From contig NC_062249.1 of assembly GCF_905475465.1 (NCBI RefSeq), forward strand, positions 1,190,501-1,254,500: a DNA stretch of 64,000 nucleotides, read 5' to 3'. The notes under the pieces are model-generated. The model had not been told where the DNA came from. It made no database searches and worked only from the letters and a program-made list of their open reading frames with translations. Origin of the DNA: Pieris napi. Its lineage: Eukaryota; Arthropoda; Insecta; Lepidoptera; Pieridae. A program made the translations under genes and the position numbers. This document shows, piece by piece, positions 11,275 to 21,674 of this stretch. Within the stretch, counting starts at the first letter, position 1. Each line of letters opens with the position of its first letter.

Positions 11275-11480
11275 ATTGATGATTTTTTTATTCCCGGTAG
11301 ATAGTGCCGGTGACCCCAGAGCTGGTGCTTTTCTCGCTCAAAGAAGTATCGCAATACAGCGAGGAAATGCTGTCGGCGTTGAAGGTACACTGCCACAGGG
11401 ACCAAACTTTTTAAATTTGTTTTAATTTTCTTTTTATTAATGTTCAATTAAGTTATTATTACTATGTAGGTAAATACTGT
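11275..11480 (+). pseudogene. LINE-C C-terminal coding remnant
   Basis: An open frame reads GDPRAGAFLAQRSIAIQRGN, then continues through GTLPQGPNF to a TAA stop, followed by an AT-rich 3' UTR. A C-terminal motif of this kind ends certain non-LTR retrotransposon polyproteins that I have seen described in insects. I cannot name the clade. Upstream reverse transcriptase is absent. Related remnants lie at 10.4, 12.4, 27.1, 27.9, 41.3 and 50.4 kb. Confidence 0.55.
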
Positions 11481-12045
11481 ATATTTGATTGTTATGATTA
11501 CTAATAAACATTATTACTTTACCTTAATAAGGTATGCAGTCTCTTACTATAACGATGTACGCAGTAATTGGTTTAACATTTCAATTCCTATGACTTACCT
11601 AAAACCATCGCCTCGGGCTGTTCATTTACCACATCTATTAGTGTACATAAAATATAATACGATTTCAATCGTGATCAAAGCAAACCATTTGTTCACTATT
11701 AATTTAAGTGTCGTGCCATATAAATATCAATAATGCAGTGCTTCAAAACTATAGACAGTTACAGTACAGATAACGGTATGAATTACAGTAGGTTTTAAGT
11801 TATAAATCTCATGCTATCTAGTAAATGAAAAACTTAGTAATAATATAATAGAATAGAGAAGAATGATTGACGCGAACGGTAAATGGCTCCAAAGGAGGCA
11901 ATACGATAGAGGACTGACCTGATCAGTAGCTGGTCTTGAGCAAGCGCAATATGTCTTTAAAGACGGCCTATGAAGGGAATTTCCTACGAAAAAATAACTT
12001 GAAAATAAAATATGTAATTTAATGCAATAACTGCTCACAATAAGT
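11480..12045. other. AT-rich interval, no gene seen
   Basis: Short open frames on both strands without domain signals. Confidence 0.35.
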
Positions 12046-12049
12046 TATT

Positions 12050-12310
12050 GAGGGGCGGTCAAGTATTACGTAAGCACTACAGGGGGAGGGGGTCTTTCAT
12101 TTTCTTATTTGGTGATTACATCAACAGTCATTATTTACGTTTTTACACATATACCCACACATTGTCTATGCGTGATAACGAAATGCTTTTTCGAGTATTC
12201 CTACAAAAAATTAATACGTTTATGTACTATTATTTTTGAGAGCTTTGCGTACAATTGCTGACAAGAGTAAGAGGGGGGGGGGGGGGGGGGGATAAGTTGC
12301 AGTCAATCTA
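12050..12310 (+). repeat. G-run repeat, second copy
   Basis: GGGCGGTCAAGTATTACGTAA matches the opening of the 5,248 repeat over its TCAAGTATTACGTAA core, followed by a G-rich stretch. Near the right edge lies a run of nineteen G at 12,273-12,291. ACTTACGTAAGACTAG at 12,310 may be the inverted counterpart of the opening TTACGTAAG. Confidence 0.5.
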
Positions 12311-12364
12311 CTTACGTAAGACTAGAACTATATATCATATACATATACCATTATATTATAATAT

Positions 12365-12505
12365 AATATTCTTAACCAACATAGTTTTTAAAACTACTTA
12401 ACAACAGATAAATAGAAAACTAAAGGAAATTGTATTCATTTTAAAAGTTTGATCTCTTTGTTAATGCTGGCAGCATTTCCTCACTGTATTGCGATACCTA
12501 TTTGT
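12365..12505 (-). mobile_element. LINE-C 3' fragment
   Basis: ATATTCTTAACCAACATAG, then GCTGGCAGCATTTCCTCACT and GTATTGCGATAC match the LINE-C end on the minus strand. An open frame continues upstream on the minus strand to 12,741 (86 residues, ending IGIAIQ) and may be more of the same polyprotein; I could not align its N-terminal part. Confidence 0.55.
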
Positions 12506-12509
12506 AAAG

Positions 12510-12890
12510 TTGCATTTTTTTTATCTACTGTAATTTTACTTTGTGACAGCACAGGCCTAAAAAGACAGCTGGACATTTTAGCGTTTATTAGCGACATCTC
12601 TGGGTTTATTGCACAACTGATATAGCCGATCGTGGGACTCTGCAATAATAATAAAACCTTTAGTGAATCCAAATCAGTTTTATAGCTAAAAGGTTTGCTT
12701 TTTTTAATAATAGTTGTAACAGGTGTTTTCGTTCGAAACAAAAAATATGCCTCGGGAATCTACAATAGCGAAAATGAGATATTAAAGAGATTTCATTTTA
12801 TTCTTATATAATTAATTAAACCCTTCTATCATAGAGTAAACTTGATTTAAGAACAACTTTTTAAACAGTAGATTAGTTATATGATTCAGG
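12510..12890. other. Interval with minus-strand open frame
   Basis: See the LINE-C fragment: the 86-residue minus-strand frame lies here. No other signal. Confidence 0.3.
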
Positions 12891-12896
12891 CTTAAT

Positions 12897-13095
12897 AAGC
12901 GACACCTGCCGCGCACCACCTTGAAAAAGGGGGCTTTAAGAGAAGAGCGCCCAAAGCGCTTCAAGAGAAAGACCGGAAAAGCACTGGCAAATCTCTTGGT
13001 GATACGAGTGTCCATGAACGGCGGCTTCACAGGAGCAAAGTTTGCTCATAAGAAGTGACCCTGCGTCTTGCCTCCTGTCCCATAAAAGATTTTTT
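12897..13095 (+). mobile_element. Diverged LINE-A 3' fragment
   Basis: GCCGCGCACCACC, then AGAAGAGCG, AAAGACCGG, GCACTGGCAAAT, GAGTGTCCATGAACGGCGGC and CTTGCCTCCTGTCCCATAAAA follow the order of the LINE-A 3' end but with many changes. An old copy. Confidence 0.6.
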
Positions 13096-13740
13096 GACTA
13101 TTAATTTCAAATCTAGAATTCGCGAGTATTAACTAATTTGTGGTGTTCACCCGTGGCCTTTAATTTTATAAATTAAACCATATTCAACCAAATTTTTAAA
13201 TTTAATTCATTCAGTGGGATTTTAGAATTTTCACACTTATAGTTTACCAATCATTTGAAAAAAGCAAATTTTTTGCTGCAGCTCCTAAGATACAACAATA
13301 ACATTCTAGCTATAGATAAAACTAACGATTAACGGATTTTTGCTAATTCAACTAAAAATGTTTAAGTGTTTTTAACGAATGAGTAACTCGTATTTTTAAT
13401 ATTGGTTCTGATATTAAAAAAATCCCAATACATGTAAATAAGGCATAAGAAAGTGTCTTTTTACGATTATTTAGTTTTTCGATAGGTCAATAATCGTAAT
13501 ACTGAAACGAATATGGTATACAATAAATATGCGGAATTTTATGCATAACAGTAAAGTTTTATATGCGATATGTTAGCGCTTTAAATTATATCGATAAAGA
13601 ATCCGCGCATTGTATTTGCATTTATGTTTTTAATCGTATTAAAATAAATATATATAATATATTATTTGCATAATCCGACAGATAACGATAACGTATAATT
13701 TATGATCTAGATATCTACATTTCCTTTCCGAAATACTGTA
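13095..13740. other. AT-rich interval, no gene seen
   Basis: No coding signal or clear repeat. Purely AT-rich. Confidence 0.35.
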
Positions 13741-14085
13741 TTTTTTATAGAACAGGGGACAAATGGGCAGGCTCACCTGATGTTAACTCATACCGCCGCC
13801 CATGGACACTCAATGCCAGAGGCCCCGCGAGTGCGCTGCCGGCCTTTTAAGAATTGGTGCGCTCTTTTCTTGAAGGGCCCTAAGTCGAATTGGTTCGGAA
13901 ATACTTAAGTGAGCGACTGGTTCCACACAATGGTGGTGCGCGGCTCAGTTGTGGAACGACGGACGTCGAGGTGATACGGGTGCAATTTCGTATTCTGCCT
14001 CGACGTCCGATGAAACTCAGCTGCAGGTATTAATCCGAACAACTCCTCTGAACACTCTCCATGGTAAATGTGGTAGATGATGCAG
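13741..14085 (-). mobile_element. LINE-A 3' fragment
   Basis: Starts at the T-run of the reversed poly(A) and the ACAGGGGACAAATGGGCAGG block, then runs through the TTGGTGCGCTCTTTTCTTGA and GTGGAACGACGGACGTCGAG blocks to CTCTCCATGGTAAATG. It covers roughly the last 110 codons of LINE-A. 5'-truncated with small deletions. Confidence 0.85.
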
Positions 14086-14264
14086 ATGTATGGCAGATGT
14101 ATAAATTGATTTTGGGGTAATATACCTGGAATTCTTCAGTTTGAAGGCACTAAGGATCATATACAGTAGTGCTGACAGACTACACTTCTTGCCATTTCGG
14201 AGCTAACTGGCGATACGGACTAAATATCACACGGAATGAGTTTGATACAAAATATGCGAATAGA

Positions 14265-14325
14265 TTGTACCATCATAACATTTTTGTACCATATTCTTGC
14301 AAATAAATATTATTACCCATAGTAT
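14265..14325 (+). repeat. Repeat H 3' end
   Basis: GATTGTACCATCATAACATT then TTGTACCATATTCTTGCAAA and an AT tail, matching the 3' end of repeat H at 2,230-2,312. Confidence 0.6.
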
Positions 14326-14630
14326 TGGGTACAGGTCATTGACATCATAAATTCAAGGATTACCCGTGTTATGTAAAATCGAAAACAACTTGTTGAATCA
14401 TACACTCGGTAAACAATGCGTCAGTATTGTTTAATAACGAATACTGAATCATTTGGGCGCGTGCCAAGCGACAGTACCCATTTATGAAGACATTGATGTT
14501 ATGCGTCAGCCAAACGGCTCGTTTGTATTAACACCTTTTTATTTAAACCAGTTAAAATTCATCCATATTTATTTGTTTAAATTGTTTGACCATCTTTCAC
14601 CTTTTGTATGGCAATCAAGGTTTATAATAA
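14325..14630. other. Interval with no gene seen
   Basis: An 80-residue open frame starting at 14,453 (+) runs into the LINE-B tail and shows no known domain. Confidence 0.3.
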
Positions 14631-14631
14631 T

Positions 14632-14945
14632 TTATCAAACTCAAACTCAAACTCAAAATATCTTTATTCAAGTGGGTAACCAAGTACACTTTTGAATTGT
14701 CAAGTTAAATTAATTGTAAATTTACATTTACTACCAGTTCGCAAGTCAAGGGCGTAGAGCGGGTAAGAAGAACTGGCAAGAAACTTTCCGCCACTCTTTT
14801 TAATCGCCAAGTATTGTCATACAAATTGTTTGAACTAGAGCAAATCAATCCCAAGGATTAGGACCATTTAAGTATTCCTCAAATTTATAAAACGCTTTAT
14901 TGATTAATTTCCGTCTAACGAGAGTTTTGAATTTATTTTCTATGT
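14632..14945 (-). mobile_element. LINE-B 3' fragment with hexamer tail
   Basis: Begins with three reversed tail units (CAAACTCAAACTCAAACTC), then the LINE-B 3' UTR and, on the minus strand, a coding end reading KAFYKFEEYLNGPNPWD before the stop at about 14,847. This is the clearest copy of the LINE-B end in the window. 5'-truncated. Confidence 0.8.
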
Positions 14946-15139
14946 TTGGATTTTTTTCTATCAAGCGAAGTGTTTAAATCGTGTATGTATCTTCTATGGA
15001 TACATAAACTACTCAACGCCACCATATATTTTTTCCATTCGCCCTACTTCAAGAAACGATGACAAAAAATGGAAAGAAACAATGTACTTTTTTGGAGTTT
15101 GGCGATCAAATCGGTCCTTAATGTACTACTTATGGAAAA

Positions 15140-15310
15140 AAATAATTATTCTATTCACGATTATTTGCGTGAAACATTATAATTAATATTAATTTGATAA
15201 TGTAATATTATATTTTAATAATGTGATATTTTATTAAAGTGATATTTATTATTTCGTTTGTACCACTATAACAGTTTTGTACCATATTCTTGGAAATAAA
15301 TTATTATTAT
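15140..15310 (+). repeat. Repeat H, rearranged copy
   Basis: ATTATTTGCGTGAAACATTA and AATATTAATTTGATAAT at the left, and TTTGTACCATATTCTTGGAA at the right, bracket an AT-rich centre shorter than in the 2,041 copy. Confidence 0.55.
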
Positions 15311-15439
15311 TAAGCTGTATCCGTTAAAGGTTGGTTCTAAAATCTAATACGACTATCACATCATCTTTGTGTAGGATGAAAGCATAACACATAATTTAAC
15401 CGCACTGTAGTTGATATGGAAATGAAATTTGGATTTCAA

Positions 15440-15845
15440 AAATTCTAAGAGACTTAAAATCACAGCGAGCGGAATACTTGGCGTTGACAAATCGAACGAC
15501 GTTCAGTTTCGCAGTCATTTGCATTAAATTTTTGGAAAGGAACATATATCTGCACTTAGCTTAAAGGTAACGATAGGTATTTTGTAAAGCAATAAGGCTT
15601 TAACCTTTTTTTACCACTCTTTTTCCAAACCATACGAGACTTTTTTTTAAAGACAGTTTTGCCGCGCACCACCGCTATGTGGAACCAGCTGCCCACTGAA
15701 GTGTTTCCAAACCAATTCGATTTCCATCTAGAAAAAAGCGTACCAATTCTTAAAAGGCCGGCAACGCACTCGCGAAGGGCGTGTCAATGGGCGACAGTAT
15801 CACTTATCATCAGGTAATTTGCCTCTTGTTCTATATAAAAAAGGA
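15440..15845 (+). mobile_element. LINE-A fragment with internal deletion
   Basis: GGAATACTTGGCGTTGAC reads GILGVD and the following codons VQFR, which match residues after the reverse transcriptase domain of LINE-A. Then a degraded stretch, then the C-terminal block from GCCGCGCACCACCGCTATGT to GTTCTATATAAAAAAGG. The middle is deleted or mutated. Confidence 0.7.
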
Positions 15846-16545
15846 ATTACAATAGACACAAATTGTGTCTAATAATTATTGTTTCCTTTTGATTGAGTTA
15901 ATAATATATAATATTGTATATAACTAAACATAATCCAATATCAATATATAGTATCACGAAAAATAATATACATATTTGTGTTCCTTTAATCATATGTTAT
16001 TTATTTATAAAAACTAATTCAGAATTCAAAACGGTATTTAACCCAAGTCCTCATATGTCTCTTTTTATCACATCGTAAAAATAATTTGACAGAAAGAGAC
16101 GAAACACTACAGTTACGTAGTCCATAGAAACCTCACAAAGGATTCTTGCATCGCTTTACTGTTACTATTAATTACTTAGCCTATACAAATACATTTAATA
16201 AGCTAAGTTAAACAGAGGTGAGGCGCTCGCGACCTCATAATACTGGTTAAACAACTATCATATCTTTCATCTATTTAAAACCATCTATCTGCCATAAAGT
16301 CTGCAATATCTAGAATCTAAACACAGATCGACGTACGTTTCCTCGGTTCTTAGTAATTTCTAGAAATCTGAATATTTCAATTTACTTTGAAATTGATCTT
16401 TATCTGGTTTGTTCTTGACGTGGAATACTGAGTATGTGTTAATTATAAACCTCCGATGATTACAATAAAATCGATAAACAAAATGATTATATGTTATTTC
16501 TAATTATTTTCGTTTTCTAAGACGTTAATTTCCTACGAGAACGTA
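15845..16545. other. AT-rich interval, no gene seen
   Basis: No coding signal. GACAGAAAGAGACGAAAC at 16,089 is repeated near 49,960 (ACAGAAAGAGACGAAAC), in unrelated surroundings. Confidence 0.35.
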
Positions 16546-16870
16546 AGTGCGTGCTCCTATTTGCATGCCTCCTGCTGATAGAGGACAAATCTTTGTTTTT
16601 AATTTGTTTTATTATTATTTATTACTTAAGATGTCATGTGGAACATGGTGTAATGGTTGCAGCTCCTTACAAACGTTGTGTAAAACAAAAAACTTGGCGA
16701 TTAAAAAGAGTGGCGGAGAGTTTATGTCAGTTCTTCACATCCGTTCTACGCCCTTGATTTGAGAACTGGCAGTAAATGTGAAATTAGAATATATATTTTT
16801 TGACATTCATAAGTGTACATTGTGTTACCTTTTTGAATTAATGATTTTGAATTTAAAATTTTAACGTTTA
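16545..16870 (+). repeat. LINE-B type 3' end or related SINE
   Basis: GCCTCCTGCTGATAGAGGAC is shared, reversed, with 50,945-50,965. After an interruption come GGCGATTAAAAAGAGTGGCG, GTTCTACGCCCTTGATTTGA, GAACTGGCAGTAAATG and AAGTGTACATTG, the LINE-B 3' UTR in sense orientation, and a short TTTTGAAT tail. The two overlapping open frames of about 70 residues are not genes. Confidence 0.65.
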
Positions 16871-16924
16871 ACAAATGGATAAATATTGGGACTGGATTTG
16901 AGTTTGATTAACGTTTTGCCATAT

Positions 16925-17345
16925 GCTTATGCACTGGGTTAGAAATCATCGATTGCCTTTGTAGTCTGGTTCGACTCCTGATCATGGGGTTTGAAGCTGG
17001 ACCTGAAGGATATAATAAATGGTAGCCCTTGATGTATTAATACTATCGGTGCTGTGTTGTACAATCCATGAGAGCACACAAATTCACTGTATTTGGAGAC
17101 TACACTGTACACACTATTAGAGTTATGGTATTGGAGTACAAGTGTCGATGGAGTACAACGATTCAGAGATGAGACGTAATTGCGAACTTGGACTGCCGTA
17201 ACCCGTAGAATGTCTCCATACAGATTAAAATAGTGAAGGAGAAAGACATACACTTTTTTGCCAGTTGGCATCGCTACGGACGATGGTGATGGAATGATCC
17301 CTTGGAGAATGGGAATGGCTTTGGTATAGCTACTTGTATGGATGC
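16925..17345 (-). other. Unassigned 110-residue open frame
   Basis: On the minus strand an open frame starts at ATG 17,271 and ends at 16,939, and stays open a further 20-odd codons upstream of that ATG. The protein has a hydrophobic start (VYVFLLHYFNLYGDILRV) and no motif I recognise. Base composition is higher in GC than the flanks. It could be a remnant of an element or a chance frame. No splice context or poly(A) signal was identified. Confidence 0.25.
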
Positions 17346-17456
17346 ATCAGCCACGTCTCACCTCTCTCGGAAAAGCACAAAAGCTAAAATAAAAAACGGC
17401 TAGAATCCAAAGGCTCCAACTTTGATAATACATTTAATGAAAATGATTTCTCAAGA

Positions 17457-17489
17457 AAAAGAATCAGTTTTATGGAAACTGATTCTTTT
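17457..17489. repeat. Hairpin, 14-bp arms
   Basis: AAAAGAATCAGTTT at 17,457-17,470 pairs exactly with 17,476-17,489 around the loop TATGG. A third partial copy, AACTGATTCTTTTT, follows at about 17,507, directly before a SINE-A head. Confidence 0.55.
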
Positions 17490-17520
17490 CTATGTATGGC
17501 ATTTTTAACTGATTCTTTTT

Positions 17521-17825
17521 CTGAGAGCAGTGTTGGCCTAGTGGCTTTAGCGTGCGACTCTTATCCCTGGGGTCGTAGGTTCGATCCCCGGCTGTGCACC
17601 AATGGACTTTTTTTCTATGTGCGCATTTAACATTCGCTCGATCGGTGAAGGAAAACCTCGTGGGGAAACCGACATGTGATATACCCCAAAAGTCGACGAC
17701 GTGTGTCAGGCACAGGAGGCTAATCACCTACTTGCCTATTAGATTGAAAAATGATCATGAAACGGATTCAGAAATCTGAGGCCCAGACCTAAAGAGGTTG
17801 TAGCGCCACTGATTTTTTTCCATAC
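17521..17825 (+). repeat. SINE-A copy, full length
   Basis: The best sense-orientation copy. A-box-like TGGCCTAGTGG at 17,534-17,544 and B box GGTTCGATCCC at 17,578-17,588 form an RNA polymerase III promoter in a tRNA-like head ending in GTGCACCA. The body follows, and the 3' end reads GGTTGTAGCGCCACTGATTT. With both boxes kept it may still be transcribed. An element mobilised by a partner LINE; no protein. Confidence 0.9.
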
Positions 17826-17924
17826 AGAAACTAATTTTGATAATACAATAAGTACCTAAATAATACGTTTAGTTAGTATTGGGTACAGGGACTGCCGAAA
17901 CTCTGTAATTTGTGAAAGTCTTCC

Positions 17925-18065
17925 TGAAAAGAGTGACAGTTTTTGCCAGTTCTTCTTGTCCATTCTTGATTTGAGAACTGTTAGAAAATGTAAGCCGTTA
18001 TTTTTAACTATTAATTTCAACCTCGTTATAACTGTCAGTTATCATCAACCTATAAATTTGTCCAA
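17925..18065 (+). repeat. LINE-B type 3' end, diverged
   Basis: AAGAGTGACAGTTTTTGCCA, GTTCTTCTTGTCCATTCTTG and TTTGAGAACTG follow the order of the LINE-B 3' UTR. The tail is degraded. Confidence 0.5.
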
Positions 18066-18480
18066 ATAACTGTCTAACGTTCTTTGAAGTGCTACTATGT
18101 ATTTCATTACACGAATAATATAACACTTTTCACTGAATTTATCTCACTTTGATCTTCTATTTATAAAGTGTACCACAGCTTTGTTTAGGTATACAGCTTA
18201 TGACTTTTATGACAATAAAATGTTTATATTGAATTAAAAATTATTTATTGAGGAAACGATATCGCAGTTTGCGTTGATTGGTCTAAAGATGCTGTTGTTA
18301 GACGCACACTCACGCACTTACACATTACACATTACACATTCCCACACCTCAACCAATTAATAAGTATATTGTCTTGGTTAGTACTAAAATTAAAAAAATG
18401 TGTAAAGCAAATACTTAGTCTATAAATGTTTACTTACTTTGTACTATGAAAAAACGGAATATCTGCTAGAGGTATTAAAA
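18065..18480. other. AT-rich interval, no gene seen
   Basis: Contains a short CACATTACACATTACACATT tandem near 18,322 and nothing recognised as coding. Confidence 0.35.
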
Positions 18481-18800
18481 TAATTTCCACATATCATGGT
18501 CTCAAGCGTGTGCCTGATACCAACCCAGACACACCCTTCCAAATACTAACTCACATACACACCGTCACTCACACAGACACACACACATACACCCATACAA
18601 CTCTATTTCTGTAGGAATCTAGTTGACTGTTTTTTTTTATATATACTTTTTTATTATGACTCAGTATGACTTTTCTGTGGAATGGAAGCCTGGTTATCCA
18701 TATCACAGCTTACCTAGCTTGGAAACCAGTCTCCCAATACCTTCTTAATTGTAATCGTACTGTTTGTTTCAAATGTTATATGGGAGATTAGATTATATAT
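18480..18800 (+). repeat. LINE-D 3' UTR copy
   Basis: A CACAC-rich stretch (18,520-18,600), a T-rich TTTTTTATATATACTTTTTT stretch and AAACCAGTCTCCCAATAC follow the same order as the region behind the LINE-D coding end at 23.6-23.9 kb. This is probably a 5'-truncated copy consisting only of 3' UTR. Confidence 0.5.
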
Positions 18801-19262
18801 CCCTACGTATATATCCATTTTGGCTCTAATTTTTAATTTAAAAATTGCAAATATTATCTCAATAACAAAAGCTATCCACGGCAATAAACTGTTAAACAGA
18901 ACAACATCCTGTCGTCTTCGCTATAACACAGAATGGGCTGCCAACCAGCCAAATACCTATTAATTATTCACAATGGAAGCTATCGCCTCGGCCTAAAGAA
19001 GTAGTTCACCCTTTGTATCATTTAAAATACAAATGGCTATTTGCCATAAAGACTCATTAATAAAATATGCATTGCGCTGACAGAATAGTCAACTATTCGT
19101 GATTGAAATACATTGTTTATCAAATATATTCAGAATGTCATATCAGTATTTTATTAACGTTTGTACTGTTGGTACGTGGATTGGCCTTTAAATAAACAGC
19201 TAATCTATTTACAATCAATGACCTGCGCCCGTCTGTAACTCTTAATAGCGATGATGAAATAT
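18800..19262. other. Interval with no gene seen
   Basis: No coding signal. Ends at the A of the A/TC junction where the Helitron begins. Confidence 0.35.
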
Positions 19263-20087
19263 ATCTATATAAATATAAAAATGAAAACCGTTTTCCGTTG
19301 TCACGACATAACATGAAAACGGCTTGACCGATTTGGCCAATTATTTTTTTATAATATTCTTTGAAGTACGAGGATGGTCCTTACGGAGAGAAAAATGAAA
19401 AAAATTGAGTGAAAAAGTCTAAAAACAACACTTTTCTATATAATACTCGTAATAAATCTTAAAAGTCAATTTGAACTTTAATAACATATCATAAAGTTCA
19501 AGTGTTAGTGGAGGGGTTCCGGGAAGGTAAATTTTTATTTTTTGACATAATGTATTTGTTGTCATATCAACATTCTTTTTGAAGTTATACTTCTTTAGGC
19601 GCGTTATGAAAATTTGATGAGAGTGAAATTTTACGATGCGCGCGCACCTATGACACAAAATTCGGAGTGTGATTATAGCGTGCGCAATCTACAAAAGAAA
19701 TAGAATATAAGCTAACTTCACGCATATTCTATTTCTTAGCTTAGCAGCTTAACAAGAATTTTGAATATCCATGACAATTGACATCTGACATTGACATTTA
19801 CCTTTTAAACAAATATAGGAGTTTGAATTATTGTTTAAAATAAAAGATTATCTATGTATCTAGTTATTTTCATTATACAAGTGCGAATTTTAGAAGTGAT
19901 TTAAATTGAATATCTAAATCAATACTAATTAATATGATAAAATATTTGTGAAAAAACTGTGCTAAACTTCCTGAGTGCTTCAATACAATTGAGGTTAACT
20001 ATCCGTATGTATTATCGAGTATTATTGTTGATTAAAACTGAAACATGAACCATTATTCATTGCTTTTGTTTATTGCGTTTGTTACAG

Positions 20088-21247
20088 CAACTTTTTAGAA
20101 ATATTCTACGACCCTATATATCAATAATTGAGAACAAAGATTTAAGCACGAATACTAATAAGGAGAAAATGAAGGCTTGGAGCGATATTACAGAGAAGTA
20201 AACATTTTAATAAGTACCTGTATCTCAAAAAAATGATTACATTATTTAATCAAAACATGTAATTTTTCAGATTTAATCTAGCAAATATAAGGACAAGAGA
20301 CAAAAAACAATTGATGAATCAGTGGAAGTGCACTAAATTGAATACAAAAAAAGAGTTGTCATCTTATCGCCGTGAAACATCAAAAACTAGAGGTGGAACA
20401 AAGCCACCATCACCTTCTCCAGACACAATGGATATGGCAGAGATGATACCGCAACGGTTTGAAGTAGATTTCAATGAATTTGATTGTGATGGTGTCGAGG
20501 TAGGAATGTTAATTATAAATATGATGGTGATGTTCAAGGTTCAACCTCTCAAGCATAGGCACAGTTAGAGATATTGTAATACCTCAAAACATCCATGTTG
20601 CTCTTGTTGTACCGAAACTCTGTCCAGCCAGATGTGAGCCCATTCCCACTTATAATGGACAGTGGGTATAATACACCTTAATACCTGAGTGCGAACCACT
20701 CACCATGATACTTAAATTAATAGATGTTACATATTTATATATTTCAGGATATTACAAATAAAATCATTTTGGAAACAATTGCTATCCCAAAAGCAAATAA
20801 AGCCAACAATGACAAGGTAATAAATCAGTTTTGACATAACTTGAATACTAAAAATGCCAAACAAAGGTGTGCACAACAGTGACAACATAACTTAACAATT
20901 TCATTATTTTGTAGGATTAAAGAAAGGTTAAAGAAAATCATGTCGAACTGAACAACAAGAATCCCCAAACAACTCAAAAGAAACCTACAAGGAAGACACC
21001 GGTATTATATTTAAATTATCTCTATCTCTTAATAGAATAAAAGAAAGTTGCTATCCAGGTCTGTAGCATGTGCTACAAATTATATTATTAACACATTTAT
21101 ATAATTATATTAATATAAATGTGTTAAAGATTTCTATAATATGAATTATACAATTTTTTAAGTTTTGCATGGACAGAGCTTAAATTAATATTCTCTTATT
21201 TGTTGCAGAAAGCAAGTAGTAGTTTTAGTTTTGGAGAAGCCTCGTAG
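20088..21247 (+). pseudogene. MYB/SANT-like DNA-binding protein of a Harbinger-class element, spliced, decaying
   Basis: Likely exons: 20,088-20,197, 20,271-20,499, 20,748-20,816, about 20,927-21,001 and 21,209-21,247, each with AG/GT edges and matching phases. Exons 1 and 2 give a helix-rich domain: LFRNILRPYISIIENK, then KMKAWSDITEKFN across the first intron, TRDKKQLMNQWKCTK and KKELSSYRRETSKTRGG, then a serine-proline linker and an acidic stretch. This is the layout of the MYB/SANT-like proteins that Harbinger transposons encode beside their transposase and from which vertebrate NAIF1 derives (established for the family; my assignment is by pattern). Their known role is to bind the element ends and help bring transposase to the nucleus. 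Signs of decay: no clear start exon (a TGA lies upstream in frame), TAA at 20,918-20,920 if exon 4 begins at its first acceptor, and TAG at 21,245-21,247, after which the frame stays open to 21,328 with a leucine-rich helix. Confidence 0.6.
21088..21127. repeat. Intronic hairpin, 15-bp arms
   Basis: TTAACACATTTATAT at 21,088-21,102 pairs exactly with 21,113-21,127, within the last intron of the MYB-like gene. Confidence 0.55.
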
Positions 21248-21674
21248 ATGCACAACCAAGTAATGATTAATTTAAAATTACAAACCGAAATCCTGATGAA
21301 GACATTAGAGTCACTTAAAAATAAATAGTATAATGAAATAAAAATGTTTTAAAGATAAATAGGGTTTTATTTGTTTAATGTAAGAGAATAATAATAAATA
21401 TTTATTTATTTAATTTTTCAAATGTAAACTGAACTTTATTGACTTTATTGACTCCTTTTCCAGTCTTTGATTATTTAATTGTAATTAATTATTTGCATGC
21501 AATCAAAAACTATTTTTATTATGTCAAAGAAGTATAACTTCTTACGCGCGTACATAAGTACACGCACCCTTTTTTTATATCTAAGCTAGACCGGTGTCCC
21601 GAATAGCAGAATAAGTATTTAAAAAAAATAAAGAATCGACTGTCAGGCAGTACGATGTTCGCCAGGCCAGCTAG

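Larger units (their letters stand above)
19576..21570 (+). mobile_element. P1: 2-kb DNA element carrying a MYB-like gene
   Basis: GAAGTTATACTTC at 19,581-19,593 and GAAGTATAACTTC at 21,529-21,541 lie just inside the ends. The left end continues TTTAGGCGCGTTATGAAA and the right end CTTACGCGCGTACATAAGTA. The left 90 bases and right 220 bases match the much shorter copies P2 (35.0 kb) and P3 (44.7 kb), so those are internal-deletion forms of P1. The interior carries a spliced MYB/SANT-like gene, suggesting a Harbinger-class element. No transposase is present, and no unambiguous target duplication was seen because T-runs flank both sides. Confidence 0.75.
19264..21674 (+). mobile_element. Helitron, interrupted by element P1
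   Basis: The left end TCTATATAAATATAAAAATG followed by CGTTGTCACGACATAAC and AAACGGCTTGACCGATTT is of Helitron 5' type, preceded by A. The right end GTTCGCCAGGCCAGCTAG at 21,657-21,674 is followed by T. So the element sits between A and T and ends in CTAG, as Helitrons do. About 2 kb of unrelated DNA (P1) separates the two ends; without it the Helitron would be about 0.4 kb and non-autonomous. The pairing of the ends is inference. Confidence 0.65.

Noticed and set aside
17521..17600. Possible tRNA gene (A and B boxes, CCA-like end)
   Set aside because: The same sequence continues into a common SINE body and recurs many times in both orientations, and the cloverleaf arms do not fit a functional tRNA.
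20311..20568. 85-residue ATG-started frame as a stand-alone small gene
   Set aside because: Its first 63 codons are the middle exon of the MYB-like gene; the remainder reads into an intron after the GTAGGA donor at 20,500.
21541..21570. Helitron 3' hairpin at the right end of P1
   Set aside because: The GCGTACATAAGTACACGC near-palindrome is hairpin-like but is not followed by a CTAG-type end, and P copies have matched palindromes at both ends.
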